A DNA stretch of 39,489 bases from Candidatus Altarchaeales archaeon (GCA_014727915.1 WJMO01000012.1:1-39489); one strand, 5' to 3'. Shown: positions 26,770 through 36,033, counted from the first letter of the stretch. Numbers and translations: made by a program. The notes: generated by a model not told the origin, from the letters alone.

Positions 26770-27345
26770 CTACTTTTTGAAGTCCACATTGGGCACTTCA
26801 CGGGCTGCCTCCTCGACCTCGAAGTAGTCCCGGTCGACGAAGTGGAACATCCCCGCTATTATGTTGTTGGGGAACGTCTGCCTTGACGTGTCGTATTTCA
26901 TGACGCTGTCGTTGTAGAACTGCCTCGCATAGGAGATCTTGTTCTCGGTCGTCGTAAGCTCCTCCTGCAGTTGCATGAAGTTCTGGTTGGCCTTCAGGTC
27001 AGGGTAGTTCTCGACCACCGCGAACAGGCTCTTCAAAGCCCCGGTGAGCATGTTATTGGCTGAAGCCTTCTCTTTGACTGTCTGGGCGTTGGCCATGGCA
27101 GCCCTCGCCTCGGTTATCCTCGTGAAAGTCTCCTGCTCATGGGCGGCATAGCCCTTCACGGTCTCCACTAGATTGGGTATGAGGTCGTTCCTCCTCTTCA
27201 ACTGCACGTCTATCTGGCTCCACGCGTTCTCGCATCTGTTCCTCAGCGTTACGAGGCTGTTGTATGTCATTATGACAACAGCCAATACTATGAATCCTAA
27301 TCCTCCCAAAACCAGCAAACCCAAAACCACTAAACCTCCAAGCAT
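26770..27345 (-). CDS. lemA: LemA family membrane protein
   Basis: 191 residues with one N-terminal membrane helix ([24 protein letters not shown]) and a long helical bundle. [40 protein letters not shown] is the LemA signature. Function is unknown but it is found with HtpX and DUF2207 proteins in many archaea and bacteria, and is linked to membrane stress. Start ATG 27345 has Shine-Dalgarno AGGTGA with 5-nt spacing. It is probably transcribed from CTTAAAAAG at 27378-27386 rather than only from the preceding gene. Confidence 0.95.
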   Translation of the reverse strand: MLGGLVVLGLLVLGGLGFIVLAVVIMTYNSLVTLRNRCENAWSQIDVQLKRRNDLIPNLVETVKGYAAHEQETFTRITEARAAMANAQTVKEKASANNMLTGALKSLFAVVENYPDLKANQNFMQLQEELTTTENKISYARQFYNDSVMKYDTSRQTFPNNIIAGMFHFVDRDYFEVEEAAREVPNVDFKK

Positions 27346-27386
27346 TACTATCACCTGTTCACATATACTACTTCCCCCTTTTTAAG
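27346..27386 (-). promoter_or_regulatory. lemA promoter and Shine-Dalgarno
   Basis: On the minus strand CTTAAAAAG (27378-27386) lies about 37 nt before ATG 27345, giving a ~11-nt leader that carries AGGTGA (27351-27356). Confidence 0.45.
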
Positions 27387-27391
27387 TCTTC

Positions 27392-27868
27392 TCACGGCTC
27401 GGTCGGGGTTATGCTTATCTGCCAGTGCTCCGCCCTGACTATCCTACTTTCAGGTTTGAACAGCAGGTCCTGCCTGTCCGGGTCTGGCGGGTATATGGAG
27501 ACATTGGAGTCCTTCTCCGCCTTGGAGAGCCTTTTCAACTCCATGGGCCCCTGCATGTCGGACTTGTCAACCGGCTCCACCACCACGGTCCTCTCCCTTC
27601 CACCGGCTTTGAGCTTCAACGTTAGACCAATGCTATCGTTATCTTCTCTGATATCAGCATCCAAGAGGGTCCCTTCCATGAGGGGGTGGACTGGTTCCTG
27701 TTTTTCTCCCCTCGGCCAGAGAGCCACGGTGCCTGCGATCCCACCTGCGAACACTGCGGCCTTGGCGACTTTTTGAAGCGCCCTCCTCCTGCCCATCCTC
27801 CTGGGTATCAGTTCATCCGGGATTTGTTCAGGCTTCCTTACTTCACGCGTTTCCTTCTGTTTTGTCAT
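27392..27868 (-). CDS. Small protein with twin-arginine-like N-terminal signal
   Basis: 158 residues, family not recognised. After a charged 25-residue start comes GRRRALQKVAKAAVFAGGIAGTVALW, which looks like a twin-arginine signal or single membrane anchor. The rest is a polar, beta-rich-looking domain (LTLKLKAGGRERTVVVEPVD) that would lie outside the cell. Start ATG 27868 overlaps the DUF2207 stop as ATGA, so the two are translationally coupled. Confidence 0.7.
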   Translation of the reverse strand: MTKQKETREVRKPEQIPDELIPRRMGRRRALQKVAKAAVFAGGIAGTVALWPRGEKQEPVHPLMEGTLLDADIREDNDSIGLTLKLKAGGRERTVVVEPVDKSDMQGPMELKRLSKAEKDSNVSIYPPDPDRQDLLFKPESRIVRAEHWQISITPTEP

Positions 27869-29853
27869 CCTGCTCCTCCGCCTCCCCCGCCTCCGCCTCC
27901 GCCTCCGCCGCCGCTGAAGCCGCCAGAGCCGGAGGTCGAGGTTGCGGTTGCGAAGGCGCTGCTGAAACCGCCCACTGCGGAGCCGAGGGAGCTGGCGGAG
28001 AACCCGTGCAGGCCGCCGGCCATGATGTGGGATTCGACCTCGCCCGTGTAGTCCTTGAACACCTTGTCCATGGCTTCCTGGACCTTGTCCGCGACACCCA
28101 ATGGTATCGAGTACACGAGGTACTTCTCCCAGAGCACTATCGCGTCCGGGGGCACGTCTTTGAGGCTGCTGAAGTCTTCAAGGAACTTCTTCAATCGCAT
28201 CCACCGCTCATAGTGTTCCGCCCCCTTTCGGGTTCGGTTGGGCATGGCGTCAGGGAACACCGCGACGAGCAGCACCAGCTCAATCACCACCACGACTGAT
28301 ATGAACGGCGAGAACGCCGCCGCCAACAGGGCCACCACTAGGGAGACCATCACCAACGGCATGTAGCCGGTTTTCTTCGAGAAGAATCCCATCGACTTGG
28401 CTTGTTCGGCTGCCATTTTCTCCCAGCCTTGGAGCCATTGCCTTGTCGTATGTGGTTGGGCTTTCAGATATTCTTTAAGCTCGGTCAGGGTCACAAGGTC
28501 CGGCGTGCCATCCTCTGCCTTCTTCTTGAATATCAATCCTTCATGCCTGTATCGTGCGGTAGACTCTATCATTGATAGCAGGTATCTTTCGCTATCTGGC
28601 AGGTCCGACTTTTTTCTGTCGAGTATGCGTATCTCGTATTCGTCGCTGCCGAATATGCCGAACAGCTTATCGCCCTCTATCCTCTTCAGCTTCAGCCGGT
28701 CCTTCAGGCACAGGTCCAGGAGCTCGGCGGTTATGGAGTTCAAACCCGGTTTCTGCCTGTTCTGGTGGAGCAGGGCGTCCACCACCGACGGGCTGTAGTC
28801 GTAGGGCACCTCACGCTCGTATATGCCCTGCGTGTGGACGTCCGGTTCCCTACCGTAGAGGTGCCATATGGTGAAGAATGCGATGGCTTCCACCGCCAGG
28901 AATGCTGGCGTGATCATGAGGGCGGTCCAGGGTATCATGTCCTGTCCCATGAAGAAGACCAGGAACATGGTGATGAACCCAGCCACGAAGACAGTGGCCG
29001 TCAGCTTACCCGCCAGCTTACCAATCCGGGGGTTGAACCTGTGGAGCACCGCAGAGGATATGCCCCCGAAGAAGCCCGCGCACCATGTGACCATGAAGAG
29101 GGGTATGAACAGCCACATGAACTCCTCCTCGCTCATCGGCGGCTTGTAGTTTGATTCCTCCTCTATTATGCTCTGGAGCATCTCTCCCTCTCCTAGGGTC
29201 ACGAACTCGGGCTCTTCCAACACGTATCTGGGGAACACGGTACGCACTTCGATCCACTGGCCTGCCGGCACGTTGAACGTCTGGAAGATGACCTTCCGAT
29301 TGTCTGACATGGCGATCTTCCCCTTCTTCATGTCCGGGTGGCCCCAGGCGTAGACTTCTTTCGCGTGTTTGACTTCCGACGGCAGTATGACCTCTCCCTC
29401 GAGGTCGGCTACTCCCTTCTCCCAACCGCTGCCCCACACCTTCCAGTTGAGGTCGCATACGTCACTGTAGCAGTGGATTGCACCGGCGAGCTTGTATCTT
29501 ATGCTGAACGTCTTCTGCTCGTTGGATGCGCTGTAATGCCATTTGATGCGCGTTTCGCCGCCGCTCTGGGATAGTTCATGCCTGAGCTTCCGCCCGTCAG
29601 ACCACACTTCCACGCCGCTTACCCCCCACTTTCCATCGGGTATGTCCCGGTAGGCATAGGTGAAGGAGCCGGTGAACGAGAAGGTCACGTCTTCACTCAC
29701 GTCTACGCTGCCGTCAGGGTTCACATTCATGGATATGAATGCCTTGGGTAGGGTGTAGGATTTCGCGGAGGCTGTGAGTGACAGTAGAAGTAGTAAAGTG
29801 AGTATTACCAGTGCTTTAGTGAGTATTACCAGTGCTTTACTCGCTCGGTCCAT
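27865..29853 (-). CDS. DUF2207 membrane protein
   Basis: 662 residues from ATG 29853. A signal peptide (ALVILTKALVILTLLLLLSLTASA) leads to an extracytoplasmic beta-rich domain (about 30-245), two pairs of membrane segments near 255-335 and 515-550 with a cytoplasmic domain between, and an extremely Gly-rich C-terminus (GGFSGGGG followed by a run to the end). This layout is the DUF2207 family, which is often encoded beside lemA. Function unknown. The start lies 17 nt inside the scpB gene. The signal core contains a duplicated KALVILT unit (see the repeat at 29797-29838). Confidence 0.88.
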   Translation of the reverse strand: MDRASKALVILTKALVILTLLLLLSLTASAKSYTLPKAFISMNVNPDGSVDVSEDVTFSFTGSFTYAYRDIPDGKWGVSGVEVWSDGRKLRHELSQSGGETRIKWHYSASNEQKTFSIRYKLAGAIHCYSDVCDLNWKVWGSGWEKGVADLEGEVILPSEVKHAKEVYAWGHPDMKKGKIAMSDNRKVIFQTFNVPAGQWIEVRTVFPRYVLEEPEFVTLGEGEMLQSIIEEESNYKPPMSEEEFMWLFIPLFMVTWCAGFFGGISSAVLHRFNPRIGKLAGKLTATVFVAGFITMFLVFFMGQDMIPWTALMITPAFLAVEAIAFFTIWHLYGREPDVHTQGIYEREVPYDYSPSVVDALLHQNRQKPGLNSITAELLDLCLKDRLKLKRIEGDKLFGIFGSDEYEIRILDRKKSDLPDSERYLLSMIESTARYRHEGLIFKKKAEDGTPDLVTLTELKEYLKAQPHTTRQWLQGWEKMAAEQAKSMGFFSKKTGYMPLVMVSLVVALLAAAFSPFISVVVVIELVLLVAVFPDAMPNRTRKGAEHYERWMRLKKFLEDFSSLKDVPPDAIVLWEKYLVYSIPLGVADKVQEAMDKVFKDYTGEVESHIMAGGLHGFSASSLGSAVGGFSSAFATATSTSGSGGFSGGGGGGGGGGGGGAG
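27873..27914. repeat. CTCCGC-type low-complexity tract encoding poly-Gly
   Basis: A run of CTCCGC/CTCC repeats (27873-27914) encodes the glycine run at the C-terminus of the DUF2207 protein. Such tracts vary in length by slippage. Confidence 0.8.
29797..29838. repeat. Exact tandem duplication, 21 bp x 2, in the DUF2207 signal peptide
   Basis: Positions 29797-29817 are repeated exactly at 29818-29838. On the coding strand each copy encodes seven residues of the signal core, so the hydrophobic segment has been lengthened in frame. The second copy runs into the last codon of scpB. Confidence 0.97.
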
Positions 29854-30376
29854 CCTCTGACACGATATTCTCGCTATCCGCGTCTTCTTCCGCGCCGACC
29901 TCCCTCTTGACAAGCTCTTTGGCGTCGTTTATCCGGAAGTACTTGTTGAACTTGGCTGTGGTGGTGATCATCTTCGTGTGGCCCTCCGGCTTCCGGTCTA
30001 TGAACTCAAGCGCCTCCAACCGTTTCATGTACTCGTAGACCCGGTTGCCCCGGAGCTTCACCAGATAGGACTGCTTTATTGGCTGCTCGTAGGCTATCAT
30101 CGCCAGCGTCTTCAGCATGGCCTTGGGCATGTCAGTCTCTGGTATGAGCATCGTGACCGAGTCCTCATACTCCGGCTTCACCCTCATACCATAGGATTTC
30201 CCGGTTTTGAACACTTCAACCCCGCCGTCCCGGCTCTTGTATTCTTCGACCAGCCGGTCCGCCTCCTCCTTAACTGCTTTCACATCCAGGCTGCCTATGA
30301 CCTTCGCCAGCTTCTCAGCGCTCAAATTACTTCCGCTAACGAACAATGCAGCTTCGATCAATCCGCGTTTGGACAT
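29837..30376 (-). CDS. scpB: Segregation and condensation protein B (ScpB)
   Basis: 179 residues from ATG 30376. IEAALFVSGSNLSAEKLAKVI and LKTLAMIAYEQPIKQSYLVKLRG are the two winged-helix domains of ScpB that clamp the ScpA linker; the C-terminus is an acidic tail (EEDADSENIVSEDGPSE). Start chosen because TATAAAT (30401-30407) lies 26-30 nt upstream. TTG 30385 is an alternative. The end overlaps the DUF2207 start, so they form one transcript. Confidence 0.92.
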   Translation of the reverse strand: MSKRGLIEAALFVSGSNLSAEKLAKVIGSLDVKAVKEEADRLVEEYKSRDGGVEVFKTGKSYGMRVKPEYEDSVTMLIPETDMPKAMLKTLAMIAYEQPIKQSYLVKLRGNRVYEYMKRLEALEFIDRKPEGHTKMITTTAKFNKYFRINDAKELVKREVGAEEDADSENIVSEDGPSE

Positions 30377-30400
30377 CTCAAACAATTGGGAATCCCCGGA

Positions 30401-30407
30401 TATAAAT
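30401..30407 (-). promoter_or_regulatory. TATA-like box for scpB
   Basis: TATAAAT on the plus strand (ATTTATA on the minus strand) centred 28 nt before ATG 30376, just downstream of the stop of the preceding minus-strand gene. Confidence 0.5.
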
Positions 30408-30413
30408 CGCCTT

Positions 30414-31379
30414 CTATTTATGTCCGAAGGTCCAGTCGAAGGTCTTTTCAGCTCCTGGCGATGTCAGATCCTTACCCTGGTCTCTGAGAGCGCAGGAGTC
30501 GGCGACCAACCGGGCGAAGTAGGCGTCCGGCATCTCATGGGCGGTCACGAGGCCGTGGGCTCCGGCTCCCTTAGCCTCAGCAACCCATATTCCTTCGTGG
30601 TATCGCCTATACGAGTGTTTCAACCTGCACACGCCAGCGCATCCTGGGTTTGCTTTCAACCTGTTCAACAGTTCTGGGCTGCTTGAAAGAACCACCGCAT
30701 AGTCGTTTGGATTGGAAGAAACTCTGCCATATGCGTCATCATCTGAGTGAACAACCTCAACCTGCCCTGGTTGCGATAACGGCCTGAAAACTCTTTCCGC
30801 ATCAAGTGGATTCGAGAATAATCTGCTGCTAACCATTATCTTCTTTTCCCCGATTAGCTCTCTGGCACGGGCGATTTGTTGTGCCCTATCATCCACTGGT
30901 CCTCCTTCCTGTCCGGTGCCTGCGCGTGTGGTCTCGGGCAGCCTGCCCTCCAACACGGTCATCACCTCCTCGAGGAGTATGCCTTCAAGTTTGTCCGGTT
31001 TCATCTGATCGTGGATAACTGGAAACTCATCGTCTCCCCTGCTGCCGTGTGTGATCCTTTTGTAGTCTTCTGGTGGCACAGCCAATAGGCAGGAGATCTG
31101 GCCTCCCCTCTCGTTTCTGGTTCTATGCAAAGCTGACCTGTTCTGGAGGTCTGCGACTACCATCAGGCTGCTGTCCCTAGGATCGAAGGTTTCCGGGTTC
31201 TCAACGGCGATCAACCGCTCAGCCGGCACTCCCGCAGCCATGAGACAACCAGCCAAAGAGGCCTTGGCATTGGGATTGCAGACCAACAAAACCTTCTCCT
31301 GTTCGCTGGTCTCTCCTAGTATCCACTGGGTTAGCTCCCTCTCCCGGCCTCCCTGACCCGACTTGAGACTTTCTACCAT
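30414..31379 (-). CDS. Hypothetical protein
   Basis: 321 residues, no family recognised. The N-terminal part (about 1-140) looks alpha/beta, with strands such as KVLLVCNPNAK and SSLMVVADLQN; then a helical, charged middle (EGILLEEVMTVLEGRLPE, AQQIARARELI), and a second alpha/beta part with KKIMVSSRLFS and YAVVLSSSPELL. No signal or membrane segment. ATG 31379 is used because AAATATTAA lies about 29 nt upstream; the frame is open to 31487. Monocistronic. Confidence 0.6.
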   Translation of the reverse strand: MVESLKSGQGGRERELTQWILGETSEQEKVLLVCNPNAKASLAGCLMAAGVPAERLIAVENPETFDPRDSSLMVVADLQNRSALHRTRNERGGQISCLLAVPPEDYKRITHGSRGDDEFPVIHDQMKPDKLEGILLEEVMTVLEGRLPETTRAGTGQEGGPVDDRAQQIARARELIGEKKIMVSSRLFSNPLDAERVFRPLSQPGQVEVVHSDDDAYGRVSSNPNDYAVVLSSSPELLNRLKANPGCAGVCRLKHSYRRYHEGIWVAEAKGAGAHGLVTAHEMPDAYFARLVADSCALRDQGKDLTSPGAEKTFDWTFGHK

Positions 31380-31402
31380 AGGATAAAATTGGGAAACGTG
31401 GG

Positions 31403-32953
31403 TTAATATTTTCCACAAGCCAATGGCAGCCTCGCAGCTATTGCGACTGCGATTGCCAGTATTGCTGGGAGCATTGGAATGCAGCATATGCCCCCGCCTG
31501 CATCGTCGTCTTCTTCGTATAATGTGGTGGTTGGCGGCTGGTATAATGTGGTCGGCGGGTGTGTTGTCACCGTCGTGTGCTGTGTGGCCGTCGAAGGCGG
31601 AGTGTAGACTGTCGAGGTCGTTGGCGCGTAGTCCTTGTTTATCTCGTAGACGCGTATGTCAGCGCTGTACTTGTTCCCCACTATGGTGTCTTCCTCCCAG
31701 TTCCAGGCGGCTGCGACCTCCGCGTCACCGTCGCTGTCGAGGTCTCCCATGTACACCGCCACCGCGCTCGCATCCCGCTCCTCGTATTTCTTGTCGCTGC
31801 CCTGTATCTCAACCAGGTACTGCCAACCGCCCTTCAGCATGCCGTTGTCGTCTAGCACCCTTATGTAGCGGGTCTTGCCGACTGCAACCTCCTTCTTCCC
31901 GTCCCCGTCTATGTCATAGGCTGACATGCTGTTTATGGTGTTGTCCAGTGGGGCGGTCCATCGCCATTTGACGTTGCCGTTGGAGTCCAAGGCTGTGACA
32001 GTAGGCGATGAACCTACCAGCACCTCATCTGTACCGCCGTCCAGGTCTGTTGCGAGTATGCTGGACACCAGTTTGCCCTTTTCAGAGGACCATCTTATGC
32101 TCCCGTCCCCGTTATAGACGATCGCTCCGTTTTCGAAGGTGCCCACGATTATCTCTGCTTTCCCGTCGCCTTCCAGGTCTGTGACGTCCATTATGTTGCC
32201 TGCGATGGCCGGCGTGTAGACTCCCCCGTCGATCTTCTGCTCCCAAAGGAGTGTGCCGGTGCTGGAAACCGCTATCACATAGGCTTCCCCGTACTTGCTC
32301 GACAATGCCACGGTCTCCAGATTCCCGTCCCCGTTCAGATCCCCGGTCTTGACGAAGTATATGGGGTGCCTTTTCGTGTCATAACTCCACAGCACCGGCG
32401 TCTTCTGCTTGGTGTCGTCTTTCAGAGCGCATATCTTCCCGCTATGAGCGCCCATGATGACATTCAAAACCCCGGTCCCGTCTATGTCGGCCGCGTATAT
32501 GCTGTGGGTTAGCCCGCATTCCTTGTCGAAGTTCCAGTCCACCAACGCGTTATCTCCTGAGATGACCCAGACGTATTCGCTCGGCTGCTGGGACTTCGGG
32601 TGCGTCGACTTCACAGAGTTTACCGCCACCTCACCCCTATCATCCAGGTCTATGTCCCCTGAGTAAACGCTCTTAACGTCTCCCCTTGTGTTGAACGACC
32701 ACCCGTTGCTGTCCAATGCGCTCCATTCAACACGGCAGTTCGCACCCTTGTAGATGTAATTGTACAGAACCCCGTTTATGGAGGTGCCCACCAGTATGTT
32801 GGGGACTCCATCCCCGTCCACGTCGTCGACCTCTATGATGTTGGCAAGGTCGTTCTGCAGGTTAGACTGACATGCGCTCTCAAGGTACTCTTCACCAAAG
32901 GCCGAACCGGCCAAGACTAACAACAAGCCCAAAACGACAAACGGAGATTTCAT
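31403..32953 (-). CDS. FG-GAP repeat surface protein
   Basis: 516 residues. A signal peptide (VVLGLLLVLAGSAFG) leads to eight Ca-binding-like blade motifs of the D-x-D-G-D-G type near residues 45, 101, 155, 206, 258, 299, 344 and 403, as in integrin-like FG-GAP/VCBS propellers. A Thr/Pro stalk (about 440-475), acidic EEDDD and a hydrophobic C-terminal helix (MLPAILAIAVAIAARLPLAC) follow and should anchor it in the membrane. Likely an adhesion or sugar-binding cell-surface protein. It shares Thr-rich stalk style with the protein at 3-818. CTTTTAAGAG about 26 nt upstream suggests its own promoter. Confidence 0.88.
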   Translation of the reverse strand: MKSPFVVLGLLLVLAGSAFGEEYLESACQSNLQNDLANIIEVDDVDGDGVPNILVGTSINGVLYNYIYKGANCRVEWSALDSNGWSFNTRGDVKSVYSGDIDLDDRGEVAVNSVKSTHPKSQQPSEYVWVISGDNALVDWNFDKECGLTHSIYAADIDGTGVLNVIMGAHSGKICALKDDTKQKTPVLWSYDTKRHPIYFVKTGDLNGDGNLETVALSSKYGEAYVIAVSSTGTLLWEQKIDGGVYTPAIAGNIMDVTDLEGDGKAEIIVGTFENGAIVYNGDGSIRWSSEKGKLVSSILATDLDGGTDEVLVGSSPTVTALDSNGNVKWRWTAPLDNTINSMSAYDIDGDGKKEVAVGKTRYIRVLDDNGMLKGGWQYLVEIQGSDKKYEERDASAVAVYMGDLDSDGDAEVAAAWNWEEDTIVGNKYSADIRVYEINKDYAPTTSTVYTPPSTATQHTTVTTHPPTTLYQPPTTTLYEEDDDAGGGICCIPMLPAILAIAVAIAARLPLACGKY

Positions 32954-32969
32954 GGTAAAAGCATAACTT

Positions 32970-33548
32970 TCATCTCTTAAAAGCTGATAGCACGTAGAGC
33001 TCTTCGAAGAATATCTTCTCTTTCGCTGTTATTTCGACATCGTAGCCACAGTCCGCGAGTTTTTCCTTGACCTTACCTAGCCGGTTGATGGACGATACTA
33101 GCAGCATTATCCTGCCCTCGGGGGTCAGGTATTCGCCTGCCTCTTCTATGAACCTGTTTATCACCTCGACGCCCGTTGTTCCCCCGCTCCAGGCTTTCCC
33201 AAGTTCTCCAGCGTCTTCGGCTGCCAGGTATGGTGGGTTGAATATTATGAGGTCGAACCTTCCTTCTACATTGCTGAACAGATTGCTGACCATGAAATCA
33301 GCGTTGTCTATGTCGTTGGATTCCGCGTTCCTCCTCGCTAGTTCGACCGCCTCAGGGTTCACATCCACCCCCACCACATGCTCTGCCCTTTTTGCTGCTG
33401 TGAGGGCCTGTATGCCGGTGCCGGTGCCCATGTCCAGCACACATCCCTTGAATTCCCCGAGGTTGTCGGCGAGCAGGAAGGAGTCCTCTGCCGGCGCGTA
33501 AACGTTCTCGTGGGCGTCCAGCTCCAGTTCCCCATAATATACTGCCAT
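32970..33548 (-). CDS. HemK2-type protein N5-glutamine methyltransferase
   Basis: 192 residues. VYAPAEDSFLLAD, LDMGTGTGIQAL (SAM motif I) and FNPPYL (NPPY catalytic motif) mark the short, N-domain-free archaeal/eukaryal PrmC family, which methylates the Gln of the GGQ motif in the class 1 release factor aRF1. Length fits that branch (bacterial PrmC is about 280). AAATTATTA about 28 nt upstream of ATG 33548 gives a leaderless start. Confidence 0.9.
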   Translation of the reverse strand: MAVYYGELELDAHENVYAPAEDSFLLADNLGEFKGCVLDMGTGTGIQALTAAKRAEHVVGVDVNPEAVELARRNAESNDIDNADFMVSNLFSNVEGRFDLIIFNPPYLAAEDAGELGKAWSGGTTGVEVINRFIEEAGEYLTPEGRIMLLVSSINRLGKVKEKLADCGYDVEITAKEKIFFEELYVLSAFKR

Positions 33549-33583
33549 GGTTTAATACTCTGCTTTCGTAGTAATAATTTGAG
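33549..33583. promoter_or_regulatory. Compact divergent promoter (HemK2-like / unknown gene)
   Basis: Only 35 bp. TTTAATAC (33551-33558) is about 29 nt before the plus ATG 33584; AAATTATTA on the minus strand (33572-33580) is about 28 nt before ATG 33548. Each TATA-like box abuts the other gene's start codon. Confidence 0.6.
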
Positions 33584-34102
33584 ATGAAAGGGCATAAGGT
33601 CGCGTTGGGTGGTTCTTTCTCTGGGAACACCAGTGACTTGTTCAAGAACCTCCCACAGGATGACATACTCCAGTTCTCGCTCTGCGGACGGGAGGTGCAG
33701 TTGCAGGTGAAGAGCGAGAAGCTCGATGACGTGATCAAGTCATTGAACAAGCTGGGCGTTAGCAACCTGAGCATCCTCGAATGGAGGAAGTACGGCACCA
33801 CCGTCGCGGGCTCGGGTTCCAGCATCGACGAAGACGGCATACTCAACATCTCACTGATACCCTCCGCGTTGGGCGACGGGCTCAGGCCGCTGAGCGTCAC
33901 ACAGCGGCTTCCATTGGACCGGAAGCTGTACATAGAGATGCTGGCCAACCTCGAAGCGGTATTGTTGGATGCTGGTGTGTCCGAGGTCCTCTACGCGGTC
34001 CAGATCGAGAAGGATGTCGGCCGTGAAGACTACATAAACGCAGTACGCGACGCCGCGTTGAACGCCCTCTTCAACTCAGGCGGAGTAGTCGGGATAGAAT
34101 AA
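33584..34102 (+). CDS. Hypothetical protein
   Basis: 172 residues, not recognised. It is soluble, alpha/beta in look, with a Gly/Ser-rich segment in the middle (GTTVAGSGSSIDEDGILN) and a C-terminal helix rich in acidic residues. No signal peptide. Divergent from the HemK2-like gene with a shared promoter region, and followed after 56 nt by the XPD-like helicase, which has its own promoter. Confidence 0.65.
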   Translation: MKGHKVALGGSFSGNTSDLFKNLPQDDILQFSLCGREVQLQVKSEKLDDVIKSLNKLGVSNLSILEWRKYGTTVAGSGSSIDEDGILNISLIPSALGDGLRPLSVTQRLPLDRKLYIEMLANLEAVLLDAGVSEVLYAVQIEKDVGREDYINAVRDAALNALFNSGGVVGIE

Positions 34103-34158
34103 ACTTTTCCCCTGCTCTCTCTGGTGTTTTATTGTTTTTGTTTTCCATTACTCTAGGG

Positions 34159-36033
34159 ATGGTTGTTTTTCCCTATCCGACGGTCCGCGACGGCCAGTCG
34201 GATTTCATCGGCGACTGCGAGAAGACGGTGAAAAAGGGGGGCATACTCGTGGTCCATGCGCCAACGGGCATCGGTAAGACCGCCGCAGTGCTCTCAGCGT
34301 CTTTGGAGCATGCTTTGAAGAAGAACAAGACAATTTTTTTCCTCACGCCCAAGCACACCCAGCATACGATAGTCGTGGACACGTTGAAGAAGATACGTGA
34401 ACGCCATGACCTGAAGGTGTCGCTGGTGGACTTCATCGGCAAGCAGTGGATGTGCCCCCACAGGGTGAAGGACCTGAAGAGCCGCGAGTTCAACGAGTTC
34501 TGCCGGGCGCAGAAGAAGGACGAGCTCTGCCACTACTATAACAACACTCGAAAAGCGAAGACCACCAAGGCGGCGCGGGAGGCGGTGAGGGAGATAATTG
34601 CCGGCCCATTGCATAACGAGGAGGCGCTTGAGATATGCGGGAAACACGACCTCTGCCCCTATGAGGTTCTATTGGAAGCCGGCCGGAAGGCGGAAGTGAT
34701 AGTCTGCGACTATTTCCACATCTTCAGCCCGTCGGTGAGGAGGGCTTTCTTGCGCAAGCTCGACATCGACTTGGGCGATTCGATTCTCATCGTGGACGAG
34801 GCCCACAACCTCCCTGACAGGGTGCGGAGCATCATGTCCAACAGACTGACCGCGTTCGCCTTGGACAGGGCCGTGAAGGAGGCCAGGGCATTGAACTTCA
34901 AGCAGCTCGGCGAAGACCTCACAGATTTGAAGAAGATTCTGAAGAAGCTTGCGCGCAGGATAAAGCCCTTCGAAGAACGGTACGTGGACCGGAAGGAGCT
35001 GACCGACGAGACAGAGAAACAGTTGAACATGCCCTACGCCGACTTCCAGGCGGATATGGAGTCCCTGGGGTTGGAGGTTTTGAAGATTCCCGGAAGGTAC
35101 AGGTCCTACTCTGCGAATGTCGCGCGTTTCCTGGAGAAGTGGACGGGCCCGGACCTGGGCTACGCCCGGATACTCCGGAAGGACAAGAAAGACGTTTCGC
35201 TATCGTATAAGTGCCTTGACCCGGGCGTCTCATGCACGGAAGTCTTCGACCTGTCCTATTCTGCGGTTCTGATGAGCGGAACCCTGACGCCGCTGAGCAT
35301 GTACAGTGACACCCTCGGAATACCAGAGGCCCGCGTTGTCGAGCGGGCGTATACGTCGCCGTTCCCCAGGGACAACAAGCTAACTCTCTGCGTTCCCGGG
35401 CTGACGACCAAGTTCGCCCACCGTAACGACTTCATGTACGGCAAATACGCCGCCACCATATCCCGGATGCTCGCCTTGATACCCGGGAACGTCGCGGTCT
35501 TCTACCCCAGCTACCAGCTGCTCGCAGCCATAGGCGCCAGGGTTCGAACCGCCAAGCAGGTGGTGGCCGAGCGGCAGGAGATGAAAAAAGAGGACAGGAG
35601 GGGGATATTCGAGCGTCTTGTCCGGCTTAGGGATGACGGTGGCGGCGTGCTGATGGGCGTTCAGGCCGGAAGCTTCAGCGAGGGCTTGGACTTCGCGGGC
35701 AACCTCTTGGATGCGGTGGTCATCGTGGGTCTGCCTTTGGAGCGGCCTAACCTGGAGACCCAGGCCCTCATCGACTACTATGACTTCCGTTTCGAGCGGG
35801 GGTGGGACTACGGTTACATCTACCCTGCCATGAACCGCGCCTTGCAGGCGGCGGGCAGGTGCATCCGCAGCGAGACCGATCGGGGTGTGATAATCCTATT
35901 GGATGAGAGGTTCAAGTGGGCGAACTACCGCAAGTGCTTCCCATCAGACTTCGAGTTCATACCAACCGAACAACCTGAAAAATACATAGAACGCTTCTTT
36001 GACGTGGAGGCCGTGCCCGCCTACCACATGTGA
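34159..36033 (+). CDS. XPD/Rad3-type iron-sulfur DNA helicase
   Basis: 624 residues of the superfamily 2 5'-3' DNA helicase family. Walker A APTGIGKT (34-41), IVDEAHNL (motif II), SGTLTP (motif III), AGSFSEGLDFAG and AAGRCIRS (motifs V/VI). Four cysteines near C99 (WMCPH), C115, C124 and C166 (LCPYE) fit the [4Fe-4S] domain between motifs I and II. Role: strand separation in repair. Start ATG 34159 has TTTTATTG about 30 nt upstream; the frame is open to 34132 but the extra residues are not needed. Length is near archaeal XPD (about 550-650). Confidence 0.95.
   Translation: MVVFPYPTVRDGQSDFIGDCEKTVKKGGILVVHAPTGIGKTAAVLSASLEHALKKNKTIFFLTPKHTQHTIVVDTLKKIRERHDLKVSLVDFIGKQWMCPHRVKDLKSREFNEFCRAQKKDELCHYYNNTRKAKTTKAAREAVREIIAGPLHNEEALEICGKHDLCPYEVLLEAGRKAEVIVCDYFHIFSPSVRRAFLRKLDIDLGDSILIVDEAHNLPDRVRSIMSNRLTAFALDRAVKEARALNFKQLGEDLTDLKKILKKLARRIKPFEERYVDRKELTDETEKQLNMPYADFQADMESLGLEVLKIPGRYRSYSANVARFLEKWTGPDLGYARILRKDKKDVSLSYKCLDPGVSCTEVFDLSYSAVLMSGTLTPLSMYSDTLGIPEARVVERAYTSPFPRDNKLTLCVPGLTTKFAHRNDFMYGKYAATISRMLALIPGNVAVFYPSYQLLAAIGARVRTAKQVVAERQEMKKEDRRGIFERLVRLRDDGGGVLMGVQAGSFSEGLDFAGNLLDAVVIVGLPLERPNLETQALIDYYDFRFERGWDYGYIYPAMNRALQAAGRCIRSETDRGVIILLDERFKWANYRKCFPSDFEFIPTEQPEKYIERFFDVEAVPAYHM

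Noticed and set aside
30414..31487. Longer start for the unknown protein at 31487
   Set aside because: The extension overlaps the FG-GAP gene's 3' end and lies upstream of the TATA-like box; ATG 31379 fits better.
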